From: Nocardioides sp. W7
GTDB lineage: Bacteria; Actinomycetota; Actinomycetes; Propionibacteriales; Nocardioidaceae
Assembly (NCBI RefSeq): GCF_022919075.1
Contig: NZ_CP095078.1
Coordinates: 1,612,001-1,676,000 of the forward strand
Length of the DNA: 64,000 nucleotides
Direction of reading: 5' to 3'
The first letter of the stretch is position 1, and each line of letters starts with the position of its first letter. A model generated the notes under the pieces. That model was not told the origin of the DNA, made no database searches, and saw only the letters and a program-made list of their open reading frames with translations. The position numbers and the translations under genes were made by a program. Below are positions 51,137-60,345 of the stretch, piece after piece.

Positions 51137-52318
51137 GTGGACCTGACCCACTCCGCGGCGGACGAGGAGTTCCGCCAGGAGGTCCGGCAGTGGCTCGAGG
51201 AGAATCTCGTCGGCGAGTTCGCCGAGATCAAGGGCCGTGGCGGATCCGGGCGCGAGCACGAGGCCTACGAGGAGCGCGTGGCCTGGAACCAGCACCTCGC
51301 CAAGGCCGGCTGGACCTGCCTGGGCTGGCCCGTCGAGTACGGCGGCCGCGGGCTGAGCCTCTTCCAGCAGGTGATCTTCTACGAGGAGTACGCGCGCGCC
51401 GACGCGCCGGCCGGGGTCAACCACCTCGGTGAGACTCTCCTCGGCCCGACCCTGATCGCGCTGGGCACCGAGGAGCAGAAGCAGCGCTTCCTGCCCGGCA
51501 TCGTCAACGTCACCGAGCTGTGGTGCCAGGGCTACTCCGAGCCCGGCGCCGGCTCCGACCTCGCCGCCGTACGCACCCGCGCGCGCCTGGAGGGCGAGGA
51601 GTGGGTGATCGACGGCCAGAAGGTGTGGACCTCGCTGGCCCACCAGGCCGACTGGTGCTTCGTGGTGGCCCGGACCGAGGTCGGGTCGCAGCGCCACGCC
51701 GGCCTCTCCTACCTCCTGGTCCCGATGGACCAGCCGGGGGTGGAGGTGCGACCGATCCTCCAGCTCACCGGCACCTCGGAGTTCAACGAGGTCTTCTTCG
51801 ACGGCGCCCGCACCGGGGCCGACCTCGTCGTCGGTGCCCCCGGAGACGGATGGCGGGTGGCCATGGCGACCCTGGGCTTCGAGCGCGGGGTCTCGACCAT
51901 CGGCCAGCAGGTCGGCTTCGCCCGCGAGCTCGACGAGATCGAGGCGATCGCCCGGAGCAACGGCACCTGGGACGACCCGGTGATCGCCGACCGGATCGCG
52001 CAGGCCCGGCTCGGACTCGCGGTGATGCGGACCCACGCCCTGCGCACGCTCAGCGCCTACGACTCCGGCTCCCAGGGGCCCGAGGCCTCGGTCTCCAAGC
52101 TCCTGTGGGCCCGGTGGCACCGCGACCTCGGCGAGCTCGCCATGGAGGTGCGTGGCGCAGCGGGGCTCACGGTGGCGCAGGCGCCGTACGACCTCGACGA
52201 CCAGCAGACGCTCTTCCTCTTCAGCCGGGCCGACACGCTGTACGGCGGCTCCGACGAGATCCAGCGCAACATCATCGCCGAGCGCGTGCTCGGCCTCCCG
52301 AAGGAGCCCCGCCCGTGA
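51137..52318 (+). CDS. fadE30: Acyl-CoA dehydrogenase, FadE30-like
   Basis: 393 residues. FadE30 catalyses the first dehydrogenation of HIP-derived CoA esters. WPVEYGGRGLSLFQQVIFYEEYA, CQGYSEPGAGSDLAAVRTRA and GGSDEIQRNIIAERVLGLPKEP are complete-family motifs. The likely catalytic Glu is in LGFERGVSTIG, since the C-terminal position is Gly. It starts at GTG with GGAAGGAGA upstream and opens the fadE30-ipdF-fadA6 operon. The next stop/start overlap is GTGA. The three-gene order matches the mycobacterial KstR2 cluster. Confidence 0.87.
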   Translation: MDLTHSAADEEFRQEVRQWLEENLVGEFAEIKGRGGSGREHEAYEERVAWNQHLAKAGWTCLGWPVEYGGRGLSLFQQVIFYEEYARADAPAGVNHLGETLLGPTLIALGTEEQKQRFLPGIVNVTELWCQGYSEPGAGSDLAAVRTRARLEGEEWVIDGQKVWTSLAHQADWCFVVARTEVGSQRHAGLSYLLVPMDQPGVEVRPILQLTGTSEFNEVFFDGARTGADLVVGAPGDGWRVAMATLGFERGVSTIGQQVGFARELDEIEAIARSNGTWDDPVIADRIAQARLGLAVMRTHALRTLSAYDSGSQGPEASVSKLLWARWHRDLGELAMEVRGAAGLTVAQAPYDLDDQQTLFLFSRADTLYGGSDEIQRNIIAERVLGLPKEPRP

Positions 52319-53118
52319 GTGCCGCGAAGCCCGAACAGCCCACGCCCGACTACGTCCCCGGACACGGGCTGCTGACCGGCCGCACCGTGGTGGTGACCGC
52401 GGCCGCCGGCGCCGGCATCGGTGCCGCCGTGGCTCGCAAGGTGCTGGAGGAGGGGGCCAAGGCGGTCGTCATCTCCGACACCCACGAGCGCCGGCTGGGC
52501 GAGGCCCAGGCGGCGCTGGCCGCCGAGTTCGGTGCGGACCGGGTCGCCTCGGTCGTCTGCAACGTGACCAAGGAGGAGGACGTGGTCGCGCTGCTCGACG
52601 CGGCCGAGCCCTTCGGCGGCGTCGACGTGATGATCAACAACGCCGGCCTCGGCGGCACCAACGACATCCTCGAGATGCCGGACGAGACCTGGAACCTGGT
52701 CCTCGACATCACGCTGACCGGCACCATGCGCTGCATCCGCGAGGCGGGCAAGCGCTTCGTGGCCGCTGGTAAGAAGGGGGTCATCGTCAACAACTCCTCG
52801 GTGATCGGCTGGCGCTTCCAGGAGGGCCAGTCCCACTACGCCGCCGCGAAGGCCGGCGTGAAGGCGCTGACCCGCTCGGCCGCCGCCGACCTGGCGCAGT
52901 ACGGCATCCGCGTGAACGCCGTCTCGCCGAGCCTGGCCATGCACCCCTTCCTGGAGAAGGTCACCAGCCCCGAGCTGCTCGCCGAGCTCAAGGGCAAGGA
53001 GGCCTTCGGCCGGGCCGCGGCGCCGTGGGAGATCGCCAACGTGATGGTCTTCCTGGCCAGCGACTACTCCAGCTACATGACCGGCGAGGTCCTCGCCGTG
53101 TCCAGCCAGCACGCCTGA
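52315..53118 (+). CDS. ipdF: SDR family IpdF, rings-C/D hydroxyacyl-CoA dehydrogenase
   Basis: 267 residues. TAAAGAGIG cofactor motif (about 22-30), NNAGLGG, Ser in VNNSSVIG and YAAAK catalytic pair are intact. Near the end SDYSSYMTGEVLAVSSQ is the same signature I recall in mycobacterial IpdF, which reduces/oxidises the 5-oxo/hydroxy group of the HIP-CoA intermediate. The unusual end (AVSSQ instead of DGG) separates it from ordinary SDRs. It begins at GTG overlapping the fadE30 stop and is 24 bases before fadA6. Confidence 0.87.
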   Translation: MSAAKPEQPTPDYVPGHGLLTGRTVVVTAAAGAGIGAAVARKVLEEGAKAVVISDTHERRLGEAQAALAAEFGADRVASVVCNVTKEEDVVALLDAAEPFGGVDVMINNAGLGGTNDILEMPDETWNLVLDITLTGTMRCIREAGKRFVAAGKKGVIVNNSSVIGWRFQEGQSHYAAAKAGVKALTRSAAADLAQYGIRVNAVSPSLAMHPFLEKVTSPELLAELKGKEAFGRAAAPWEIANVMVFLASDYSSYMTGEVLAVSSQHA

Positions 53119-53142
53119 CCCTGAGTTTTGAGGAGAACTGAC

Positions 53143-54306
53143 ATGGCTGAGGCCTACATCGTCGATGCCGTCCGCACCCCGGTCGGCAAGCGCGGCGGCT
53201 CGCTCGCGTCCATGCACTCCGCCGACCTCGGCGGGCACGTGCTCTCGTCGCTCGTCGAGCGCACCGGCATCGACGCGTCCGCCGTGGACGACGTGATCAT
53301 GGGCTGCTGCGACACGATCGGCTCCCAGGCCGGCGACGTCGCGCGCACCGCCTGGCTGGTGGCCGGGCTCCCGGACAACGTGCCCGGCGTGACCATCGAC
53401 CGGCAGTGCGGCTCCTCCCAGCAGGCCGTGCACTTCGCGGCCCAGGGCGTCATGTCCGGCACCCAGGACCTGGTGGTCGCCGGCGGTCTGCAGAACATGT
53501 CCGCCATCCCGATCTCGGCCGCGATGCTGGTCGCCGAGCAGTACGGCTTCAGCACGCCGTTCGCCGAGTCCCCGGGCTGGCGGGCCCGCTACGGCGACGT
53601 CGAGGTCAGCCAGTTCAACTCCGCCCAGATGATCGCCGAGAAGTGGGACTGCAGCCGCGAGGACATGGAGCGCTTCGCGCTCGCCTCGCACGAGCGGGCG
53701 AAGCGGGCGATCGCCGAGGGGCGCTTCGAGCGTGAGATCGCACCGGTCACGCTGGCCGACGGCACTCTCTTCACCACCGACGAGTGCCCGCGCGACACCT
53801 CGCTGGAGAAGATGGCCGGCCTGAACCCGCTGGCCCCCGACGGCCGGATCACCGCCGGTGTCGCCTCGCAGATCTGCGACGGCGCCTCGGCGATGCTGAT
53901 CGCCTCCGAGCAGGGCGTCAAGGACCACGGACTCACCCCGCGGGCCCGGATCCACCACCTGTCGGTGCGCGGCGACGACCCGATCTGGATGCTGACCGGC
54001 CCGATCGGCGCGACCAAGCACGCGCTGGCCAAGACCGGCATGAGCATCGACGACTTCGACCTGTTCGAGTGCAACGAGGCGTTCGCCTCGGTCGTGCTGG
54101 CCTGGATGAAGGAGACCGGCGCGCCCCACGACAAGGTCAACGTCAACGGCGGCGGCATCGCGCTGGGTCACCCGATCGGCGCGACCGGCACCCGGCTGAT
54201 GACCACCATGCTGCACGAGCTCGAGCGCACGGGCGGCCGCTTCGGCCTGCAGACCATGTGCGAGGGCGGCGGTCAGGCCAACGTCACCATCATCGAGCGT
54301 CTCTGA
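53143..54306 (+). CDS. fadA6: Thiolase FadA6
   Basis: 387 residues. FadA6 is thought to cleave a late rings-C/D beta-ketoacyl-CoA. Nucleophile Cys in DRQCGSSQQAVHFAAQ (about 88), His in NVNGGGIALGHPIGATGTR (about 345) and Cys in TMCEGGGQANVT (about 376) are present. The N-terminal AYIVDAVRTPVGKRGG is the mycobacterial FadA6 signature as I remember it. ATG 53143 follows GAGGAGAAC by 5 bases. Two small hairpins after the stop probably reduce read-through into the MaoC gene. Confidence 0.9.
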   Translation: MAEAYIVDAVRTPVGKRGGSLASMHSADLGGHVLSSLVERTGIDASAVDDVIMGCCDTIGSQAGDVARTAWLVAGLPDNVPGVTIDRQCGSSQQAVHFAAQGVMSGTQDLVVAGGLQNMSAIPISAAMLVAEQYGFSTPFAESPGWRARYGDVEVSQFNSAQMIAEKWDCSREDMERFALASHERAKRAIAEGRFEREIAPVTLADGTLFTTDECPRDTSLEKMAGLNPLAPDGRITAGVASQICDGASAMLIASEQGVKDHGLTPRARIHHLSVRGDDPIWMLTGPIGATKHALAKTGMSIDDFDLFECNEAFASVVLAWMKETGAPHDKVNVNGGGIALGHPIGATGTRLMTTMLHELERTGGRFGLQTMCEGGGQANVTIIERL

Positions 54307-54323
54307 CCCTCGTCGTCTCGATG

Positions 54324-54376
54324 CCCGGCCGCAGCCGGGTTCCGGACCCAGCACGCGCTCAGCGGCTCAGCCGCTG
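54324..54376 (+). terminator. Two small hairpins after fadA6
   Basis: CCCGGC-CGCA-GCCGGG (54324-54339, followed by TT) and CAGCGGC-TCA-GCCGCTG (54360-54376) lie in the 120-base gap before the MaoC gene. Weak terminator or attenuator candidates. Confidence 0.4.
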
Positions 54377-54426
54377 CTCGGCACCCTCCGAGGCGAAGGC
54401 CTCCCCTGACGACGATGGAGACAGAC

Positions 54427-55242
54427 ATGACCGGCACCCCGCACCCCGCCCCCGGAGCCCCGGCCGGGGAGTGGCTCGGCTGCTCGCTGGGGGAGCGCAC
54501 GGCGAGCTGGACCGACCGCGACGCCATCCTCTTCGCCCTGGCCGTCGGCGCGCGTCCCGACCAGCTCGACCTGGTCTTCGAGGAGCGGCTGCGGGTGCTG
54601 CCGTCGTTCGCCCTCACCCTGGCCCAGTGGGCGCCCGACGTGCTCGGCGGTGCCGGAGCCTTCGACGTGACCAACGCGCTGCACGGCTCGCAGGTCCTCG
54701 AGGCGCGCGCGCCGATGCCGGCCAGCGGTGAGCTGACGATGAAGGCGACGGTCAGCGGCGTCTGGGACAAGGGCAGCGCGGCCGTCTACGACGTGACGGT
54801 GGAGAGCGACTACTTCCTGGCGACCTGGTCGCTGTTCGCCCCGGGCCGCGGCGGCTTCGGCGGCGAGCGCGGGCCGAGCAGGTCGCCGGCCCCTGACGTG
54901 GCGCCGGCCTGGACGGCTCAGCTGCCGGTCGCCGACAACGCGGCCGTCCTCTACCGCCTGCTCGGCGACCGCCACCACATCCACGTGGACCCCGAGGCCG
55001 CCGCCGGGATCGGCCAGCCCCGGCCGATCCTGCACGGCCTGGCGACGCTGTCGGCCGCCACCCTGGTGCTGGCCGACCGGGCCGGGGCGCACCCCGCCGA
55101 CCTGCGCCGGCTCGAAGGGCGCTTCGCGGCCCCGGTCTTCCCCGGCGAGACCCTCGAGGTGCGCGGCTGGGACGGCGGTGTCTTCGACGTGGTCTCCGAG
55201 CGCGGACCGGTGCTGGCCGGCGGTCTGGCCGACTTCGCCTGA
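54427..55242 (+). CDS. MaoC-type (hydratase-2) double hotdog enoyl-CoA hydratase
   Basis: 271 residues. Two hotdog domains are present, the second with the hydratase-2 motif YRLLGDRHHIHVDPEAA (about 174-190); the Asp and His are catalytic, with His where many members have Asn. ATG 54427 is chosen because GGAG lies before it; an in-frame ATG at 54415 lacks a site. It follows fadA6 and could hydrate an unsaturated CoA ester made by the fadE enzymes. Resembles ChsH/Rv3538-type hydratases; exact step unknown. Confidence 0.85.
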   Translation: MTGTPHPAPGAPAGEWLGCSLGERTASWTDRDAILFALAVGARPDQLDLVFEERLRVLPSFALTLAQWAPDVLGGAGAFDVTNALHGSQVLEARAPMPASGELTMKATVSGVWDKGSAAVYDVTVESDYFLATWSLFAPGRGGFGGERGPSRSPAPDVAPAWTAQLPVADNAAVLYRLLGDRHHIHVDPEAAAGIGQPRPILHGLATLSAATLVLADRAGAHPADLRRLEGRFAAPVFPGETLEVRGWDGGVFDVVSERGPVLAGGLADFA

Positions 55243-55303
55243 CCAACCTCGCCTGGCCGACCTCACCCCCCGCACGACGCACCCCAACCCGAAGGATGTC
55301 TGG

Positions 55304-56212
55304 ATGAAGACGCTGGTGATCGGTGGCACCGGAATGATCGGCTGCCACGCCGCGACGCTGCTCACCGAACGAGGCCACGAGGTGACGATCGGCGCGCGCA
55401 GCGCGCCGGCCGAGGAGTCGCCGGTGGCGGCCTACCCGGTGCTGCTCGGGGACTACGCCCAGGGCGGGCTCACCGAGGCCGAGCTGGAGCCCTTCGACGC
55501 GGTCGTCTTCGCGGCCGGCCAGGATGTGCGCCACGTGCGGCCCGAGGACGCCGACGACCGCTTCTGGGCGGCGTACCAGTCCGAGGGCGTGCCCGCCTTC
55601 ATGGCCCGCGCCAAGCGAGCCGGAGTACGACGGGCCGTACAGGTCGGCAGCTACTACCACATGGTGCGGCCCGACCTGGCCGAGACGAACCCCTACGTGA
55701 AGGCCCGTCAGCTGGCCGACGAGCGGTCCCGCGAGCTCGCCGACGCCGACTTCAACGTCTCGACGCTCAACCCGCCGTCCATCGTCGGGATGATCCCCGG
55801 CCGCAACGCGCGCGGCTTCGCCAAGATGCTGGCGTGGGGGCGCGGCGAGCTGACCGCGAAGGTGCCGGACACGGCCCCGCCGGGCGGCACCAACTACCTG
55901 TCGGTGCGCTCGCTGGCCGAGGCGATCGCCGGTGCCCTGGAGAACGCCGAGTCCGGGGCGGCGTACCTGATCGGGGACGAGAACCTCAGCTACCGCGACT
56001 ACTTCCAGCTCGTCTTCGACGTCAGCGGTGGCGGTCGGACCGTGGAGCTGCGCGACGAGTCGCACCCCTTCCTCCCGGACGGCATGATCGTGCCCGGACG
56101 TGGCGCGGTGATCAGCTATGAGCCCGACCCCGCCGTGGTGGAGCTGCTCGGCTACCGGCGCAATGACGTACGGCCGATGCTCGAGGAGATGGCGCGCGCG
56201 GCCGTGCGCTGA
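55304..56212 (+). CDS. NAD(P)-dependent epimerase/dehydratase-like protein
   Basis: 302 residues of the extended SDR (NmrA/epimerase) type. GGTGMIG nucleotide motif (about 7-13), VGSYYHMVR (a Tyr in place of the usual Y-x3-K region near 117), NPPSIVG and SVRSLAEAIAGALE. The expected catalytic YxxxK occurs as NPYVKAR(Q), with Lys 2 residues after Tyr, so redox action is uncertain. GAAGGA precedes ATG 55304. It may belong to the end of the steroid cluster. Function unknown. Confidence 0.7.
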   Translation: MKTLVIGGTGMIGCHAATLLTERGHEVTIGARSAPAEESPVAAYPVLLGDYAQGGLTEAELEPFDAVVFAAGQDVRHVRPEDADDRFWAAYQSEGVPAFMARAKRAGVRRAVQVGSYYHMVRPDLAETNPYVKARQLADERSRELADADFNVSTLNPPSIVGMIPGRNARGFAKMLAWGRGELTAKVPDTAPPGGTNYLSVRSLAEAIAGALENAESGAAYLIGDENLSYRDYFQLVFDVSGGGRTVELRDESHPFLPDGMIVPGRGAVISYEPDPAVVELLGYRRNDVRPMLEEMARAAVR

Positions 56213-56228
56213 GACGCACCGGCGGGGC

Positions 56229-57329
56229 TCAGCGGGGGGTGAACACGCCCGTGACCTCCTGCCGGGTCTCCGCCACCTCCTGGCGGAAGAGCGAGAGCGC
56301 CTCGAGGGCGGGACGGTCGGTGATCGCGAACAGGTCGGAGGGCTCGTCGGCCTCGTGGTCCACCGCGGCCCACGACGGGGTGACGAACATGTCGCCCTTC
56401 TCCCACTCGTAGACGATGCCGTCGATGACCGAGCGGCCCCGGCCGCGGTAGACGGCGTACACCGAGCTGCCCGCCCGGCGTACGGTCCGCGAGCGCCGTC
56501 CGGGGATCACCCGGTAGGCCTCGCAGCCCATCGTCGGCGTGACGTCGCGAGACGTCAGCGGGTCGACGTACACCATGCCGACCACGGGTCCCTCCGCCTG
56601 CGCGGCGAGGTGGGTCAGCAGCGCGTCGGTGTCGTCCCAGGTGTAGCGGAACTGCGAGGAGAAGGGGCTGCTGGGGCGCGGCGCGTCGATCGGCAGGCGG
56701 CCCGGGACCAGCATCGGGTCCAGGGTCGTGTCGTCGCGGACCACGGGCTGGCGGTCGTCGGGGTACTGCTCGAAGAAGACGGCGTCCAGCTCGTAGACCA
56801 TCGGCAGGTCGAGCCCGTCGAACCAGGCCATCGACCCGTCGCCGGTGTTGGTGTGGTCGTGCCAGTGCCAGTTGGGCGTGAGCAGCAGGTCGCCCTCCTT
56901 CATCGCGCAGGCCACGCCGTTGACGGTGGTGTAGACGCCCTCGCCCTCGAAGACGAAGCGGATCGCCGACGCGGTGTGGCGGTGCGCGGGGGCGGTCTCA
57001 CCGGGGCCGAGGTACTGCACCGCGCCCCACAGCGTCGAGCTGGTGAAGGGCAGGCCGCCCAGCCCGGGGTTGGTCAGGGCCAGCACCCGGCGGTCACCGC
57101 CCCGGTCGATCGGCACCTCCCAGCCGGCCCGCTCGGCGAGCGGGAGGACCGAGCTCCACTTCCACAGCCACGGCAGGGTGGCCGGCACCGGGGTGTCGGT
57201 GTTGAGGCGCTCGACCTGCTTCCACAGCGGCTTGAGGTCCTTGGCCATCAACATCCCGCACAGCTCGTCGATGCCGACCTCGACGGTCGTCGCCGCCTGC
57301 TCGGGCGTGGTGGGGTCGGTGGTGGTCAT
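56229..57329 (-). CDS. Bicupin ring-cleavage dioxygenase, gentisate 1,2-dioxygenase family
   Basis: 366 residues with two cupin domains. The first has APAHRHTASAIRFVFEGEG (metal His pair and Glu, about 113-131) and NWHWHDHTN (third His, about 154). The second is degenerate (GSSVYAVYRGRG, PSWAAVDHEA). Gentisate-type enzymes open aromatic rings of gentisate, salicylate or 1-hydroxy-2-naphthoate with Fe(II). AGGAAC precedes ATG 57329. It is downstream of iclR by 25 bases and convergent with the epimerase gene. Substrate inferred only at family level. Confidence 0.82.
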   Translation of the reverse strand: MTTTDPTTPEQAATTVEVGIDELCGMLMAKDLKPLWKQVERLNTDTPVPATLPWLWKWSSVLPLAERAGWEVPIDRGGDRRVLALTNPGLGGLPFTSSTLWGAVQYLGPGETAPAHRHTASAIRFVFEGEGVYTTVNGVACAMKEGDLLLTPNWHWHDHTNTGDGSMAWFDGLDLPMVYELDAVFFEQYPDDRQPVVRDDTTLDPMLVPGRLPIDAPRPSSPFSSQFRYTWDDTDALLTHLAAQAEGPVVGMVYVDPLTSRDVTPTMGCEAYRVIPGRRSRTVRRAGSSVYAVYRGRGRSVIDGIVYEWEKGDMFVTPSWAAVDHEADEPSDLFAITDRPALEALSLFRQEVAETRQEVTGVFTPR

Positions 57330-57354
57330 GCGGCGTTCCTGTCGGTCGGGAGGG

Positions 57355-58050
57355 TCAGGGTCGGTCCGGGTGGAGCAGGGCACCGATCCGGTCGGCGGCG
57401 TCGAGGAGCGTCCGGGCGACCCGGTCGGCGTCCTCGACCTCGCCCGAGGCCACGACCCCCACGCAGTACGCCGGAGCCCGGCGCACCCAGGTGGCGACCC
57501 CGCCGGCCCCGCGCTGGACGTCGCCGTACGTCGTGCTCCAGCCGCGCGCGCGGCTGTCGCCGATCCGTGGGTCCTCGCCGTCGCGGGGCGCGCGGGCGGC
57601 CAGCAGCGCGATGCCCGAGGCGCCCCGGCCGAGCGGGCGACGGGCTCCGGCGCGCACGCTCATGTGGAACGGGGTGTCCTCCGGCTCGGCCACCGCGACG
57701 ACGACCGCCTCGTCGGCCTCTGCGCCGACCAGCTGCACCGTGAGCCCGAGCTCGCCGGCCGCCTGCTGGAGGACGGGCCGCGCGACCTGCCGGAGGTCGA
57801 GGTCGGCGTGCGCGACCAGGCCGAGCAGGCGCGGGCCGAGGCGGAACTGCCGATCGTCGCGGACGACGTACCCGCGCACCTCGAGGGTCTTGAGCAGTCG
57901 GCCCACGATGGTCCGGTTGACCTCGATCCGCTCGGCGAGCTCGCCGACGCCGAGACCGCGGTGCTCGCCGACCTCTTCCAGCAGGTCCAGTGCGCGCAGC
58001 ACGCTCTGGGAGAGGGTGCGGTCCGCCTGGTGGCTCGGCGAGGAGCTCAT
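57355..58050 (-). CDS. IclR-family transcriptional regulator
   Basis: 231 residues. N-terminal winged HTH (SQSVLRALDLLEEVGEHRGLGVGELAERI..., VNRTIVGRLLKTLEVRGYVV) and C-terminal IclR ligand domain (FHMSVRAGARRPLGRGASGIALL) identify the family. Such proteins sense aromatic or small organic acids. It is transcribed with the dioxygenase and divergent from the CoA-transferase operon. A 20-base-spaced direct repeat (58068-58100) lies between, probably its operator. Confidence 0.88.
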   Translation of the reverse strand: MSSSPSHQADRTLSQSVLRALDLLEEVGEHRGLGVGELAERIEVNRTIVGRLLKTLEVRGYVVRDDRQFRLGPRLLGLVAHADLDLRQVARPVLQQAAGELGLTVQLVGAEADEAVVVAVAEPEDTPFHMSVRAGARRPLGRGASGIALLAARAPRDGEDPRIGDSRARGWSTTYGDVQRGAGGVATWVRRAPAYCVGVVASGEVEDADRVARTLLDAADRIGALLHPDRP

Positions 58051-58067
58051 GGCACTCCGTCAGTGTT

Positions 58068-58100
58068 GATAGTCGGTCATCGGGTGCGATAACCGGTCAC
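58068..58100. promoter_or_regulatory. Direct repeats, candidate IclR operator
   Basis: GATAGTCGGTCAT (58068-58080) and GATAACCGGTCAC (58088-58100) match at 10 of 13 positions and are exactly 20 bases apart, two helical turns. They lie 18 bases beyond the iclR start in the divergent promoter region. Confidence 0.5.
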
Positions 58101-58275
58101 GACGAAACCACGGCGGGCGGGAGTCGTCAACCTCGTGCCGGGCCGCCCGGCCGAGGTGGGGCGGCGGGAAATCGTTCTTCCACTGGGTGACGCGGCCCGT
58201 GGCGTCCGACTCGGCTGGTTCCTACGGTCGGGTCTCTGCGGACACCCGTCACCCTCGCCAAGGAGTCCCCCTGCC

Positions 58276-59475
58276 ATGACCGCCACCTCGCCGCCCCCGC
58301 TCGAAGGCCTGAAGGTCCTCGACATCGCCACCCTCTTCGCGGGGCCCTCCGCCGCGACCCTGATGGCCGACTTCGGGGCGGACGTGATCAAGGTCGAGCA
58401 CCCGCGCAAGCCGGACCCCGCGCGCACCCACGGCCACTCCAAGAACGGCCAGGGCCTGTGGTGGAAGGTGCTCGGCCGCAACAAGCGGGCGATCACGCTC
58501 AACCTCTCCCAGGCGGAGGGCCGCGAGGTCTTCCTGCGGCTGGTCGCCGACGCCGACGTCGTCATCGAGAACTTCCGCCCCGGCACCCTGGAGCGCTGGG
58601 GTCTCGGGTACGACGTGCTCTCCGAGGTCAACCCGCGCCTCGTGCTCACCCGGGTGACCGGCTTCGGCCAGTTCGGGCCGCGCTCCAAGGAACCGGCCTT
58701 CGGCACCATCGCCGAGGCGATGTCGGGCTTCGCGCACTCCACCGGCCAGCCCGACGGCCCCCCGACCCTGCCGCCGCTCGCGCTGGCCGACAACATCTCC
58801 GGCCTGGCCGCCACCATCGCCACCCTGATGGCGCTGCGCGGGCGCGACACGACGGGACGGGGTCAGGTGGTCGACCTGGCCATCATCGAGCCGATCCTGT
58901 CGATGCTCGGCTCCCAGCTCACGGTCTTCGACCAGCTCGGCGTGATCGCCCAGCGGGCCGGCAACCGCTCCGAGAACAACGCGCCGCGCAACACCTACCT
59001 GACCGCCGACGGCGACTGGGTGGCGATCTCCACCAGCGCCCACACCATCGCCGAGCGGGTGATGCGCCTGGTCGGTCGCCCCGAGCTGATCGAGGAGCCC
59101 TGGTTCGGCGACGGCCACCAGCGCGCCAAGCACGCCGACGTCCTCGACGAGGCGGTCGGCTCCTGGATCCTCCAGCGCCCGACCCAGGTCGTCGTCGAGG
59201 AGTTCGCCAAGGCCGAGGCCGCGCTCGCGGTCGTCAACGACATGAGCCGGGTGATCGTCGACGAGCAGTACAACGCCATCGGCGCCATCGCGACCGTCGA
59301 GGACGAGGACCTGGGCCCGGTGCGGATGCCGAACGTGATGTTCCGCCTCTCCGAGCAGCCCGGCGCCATCCGGCACACCGGCCGCGGGCACGGCGCCGAC
59401 ACCGACGCCGTCCTCGGCGAGCTGGGCCTCGCGGCCGACGAGATCGTCCAGCTCCGCGAGAGCGGGGCGGTCTGA
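58276..59475 (+). CDS. Class III (CaiB/BaiF family) CoA-transferase
   Basis: 399 residues. VLDIATLFAGPSAATLMADFGADVIKVEHP opens the family fold. The catalytic Asp is in PLALADNISGLAA (about residue 172) and the C-terminal half shows the interlocked-ring pattern (PRNTYLTADGDWVAIS). It moves CoA between two acids such as a dicarboxylate and succinyl-CoA. ATG 58276 follows CAAGGAG. First of a coupled operon with a CitE-like lyase (start immediately after its stop), cyclase and PrpD-like gene, so the product is probably a dicarboxylyl-CoA cleaved by the lyase. Confidence 0.88.
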   Translation: MTATSPPPLEGLKVLDIATLFAGPSAATLMADFGADVIKVEHPRKPDPARTHGHSKNGQGLWWKVLGRNKRAITLNLSQAEGREVFLRLVADADVVIENFRPGTLERWGLGYDVLSEVNPRLVLTRVTGFGQFGPRSKEPAFGTIAEAMSGFAHSTGQPDGPPTLPPLALADNISGLAATIATLMALRGRDTTGRGQVVDLAIIEPILSMLGSQLTVFDQLGVIAQRAGNRSENNAPRNTYLTADGDWVAISTSAHTIAERVMRLVGRPELIEEPWFGDGHQRAKHADVLDEAVGSWILQRPTQVVVEEFAKAEAALAVVNDMSRVIVDEQYNAIGAIATVEDEDLGPVRMPNVMFRLSEQPGAIRHTGRGHGADTDAVLGELGLAADEIVQLRESGAV

Positions 59476-60345
59476 GTGCGGGTCCTGGAGGACGCCCTCG
59501 CCTGGCTCTACGTCCCCGCACCGCGCGCCGGTGAGCTGCTGGCCAAGGCAGCGTCGGTCGCCGACGGGATCGTGGTCGACCTCGAGGACGCCGTGCACCC
59601 GCGCCAGCGGCCGGCCGCGCGGGAGCACCTCGCCGAGGTGCTGCCGGCGTACGACGGGGCCGCGTTCGTCGTGGTCCGCGTGAACCCGGTCAGCACCGCC
59701 GACTTCGCCGCGGACGTCGCGGCGCTCACCCCGCTCGTGCGGGCCGGCCACGTCGCCGCCATTCGCATCGCCAAGGTGGAGTCGGCCGCGGAGGTCGCGA
59801 TCGCGCGGGCCGCCACCGCTGCCTGGGGCCCCGAGCCCCGCCTGGTCTGCCAGCTCGAGTCGGCCGGCGCCGTGGCCCGCGCCCACGAGATCGCGGCCGC
59901 CGACGGCGTGCACTCGATCATGCTCGGCGAGGCCGACCTGCGCGCCGACCTGCGCCTTCCGCGCGGTGCCGCCGGAGACCCCGGGCTGCTGCTGGCCCGC
60001 CAGACCTGCGTGCTCGCCTCGCGGGCCGCGGGCCTGCCCTCGCCGGTGGGCAGCGCGTTCACCGACGTCGCCGACATCGACGGCCTCCGGGAGACCAGCC
60101 ACCGGCTGGCCGCCCTGGGCTTCGTCGGCCGCTCGTGCATCCACCCCCGGCAGGCCGCTGTCGTCCGGGAGGGCTTCGCACCCACCCCGGCCGACGTCGC
60201 GTGGGCCCGCTCGGTGCTCGCCGAGTCCGGCGCCCAGGACGGGGCGGACAGCGCGGCATCGGTGCTGTCCGACGGGTCCTTCGTCGACCCGGCGATCGTG
60301 CGCCAGGCCGAGCGGATCGCGGCCCGGGCCGGAGCGGGGGAGTGA
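59476..60345 (+). CDS. HpcH/HpaI- or CitE-type CoA lyase
   Basis: 289 residues, TIM-barrel. GIVVDLEDAVHPRQRPAAR (metal Glu/Asp, about 33), VVVRVNP, LVCQLESAGAV (metal Glu, about 136), and GFVGRSCIHPRQAAVV near 220 are CitE signatures. Known relatives cleave malyl-, citramalyl- or HMG-type CoA esters by retro-Claisen/aldol reactions. It starts at GTG directly after the CoA-transferase stop (TGAGTG), and its own stop overlaps the cyclase GTG. With the CoA-transferase it would form a two-step route. The substrate is not clear. Confidence 0.85.
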   Translation: MRVLEDALAWLYVPAPRAGELLAKAASVADGIVVDLEDAVHPRQRPAAREHLAEVLPAYDGAAFVVVRVNPVSTADFAADVAALTPLVRAGHVAAIRIAKVESAAEVAIARAATAAWGPEPRLVCQLESAGAVARAHEIAAADGVHSIMLGEADLRADLRLPRGAAGDPGLLLARQTCVLASRAAGLPSPVGSAFTDVADIDGLRETSHRLAALGFVGRSCIHPRQAAVVREGFAPTPADVAWARSVLAESGAQDGADSAASVLSDGSFVDPAIVRQAERIAARAGAGE

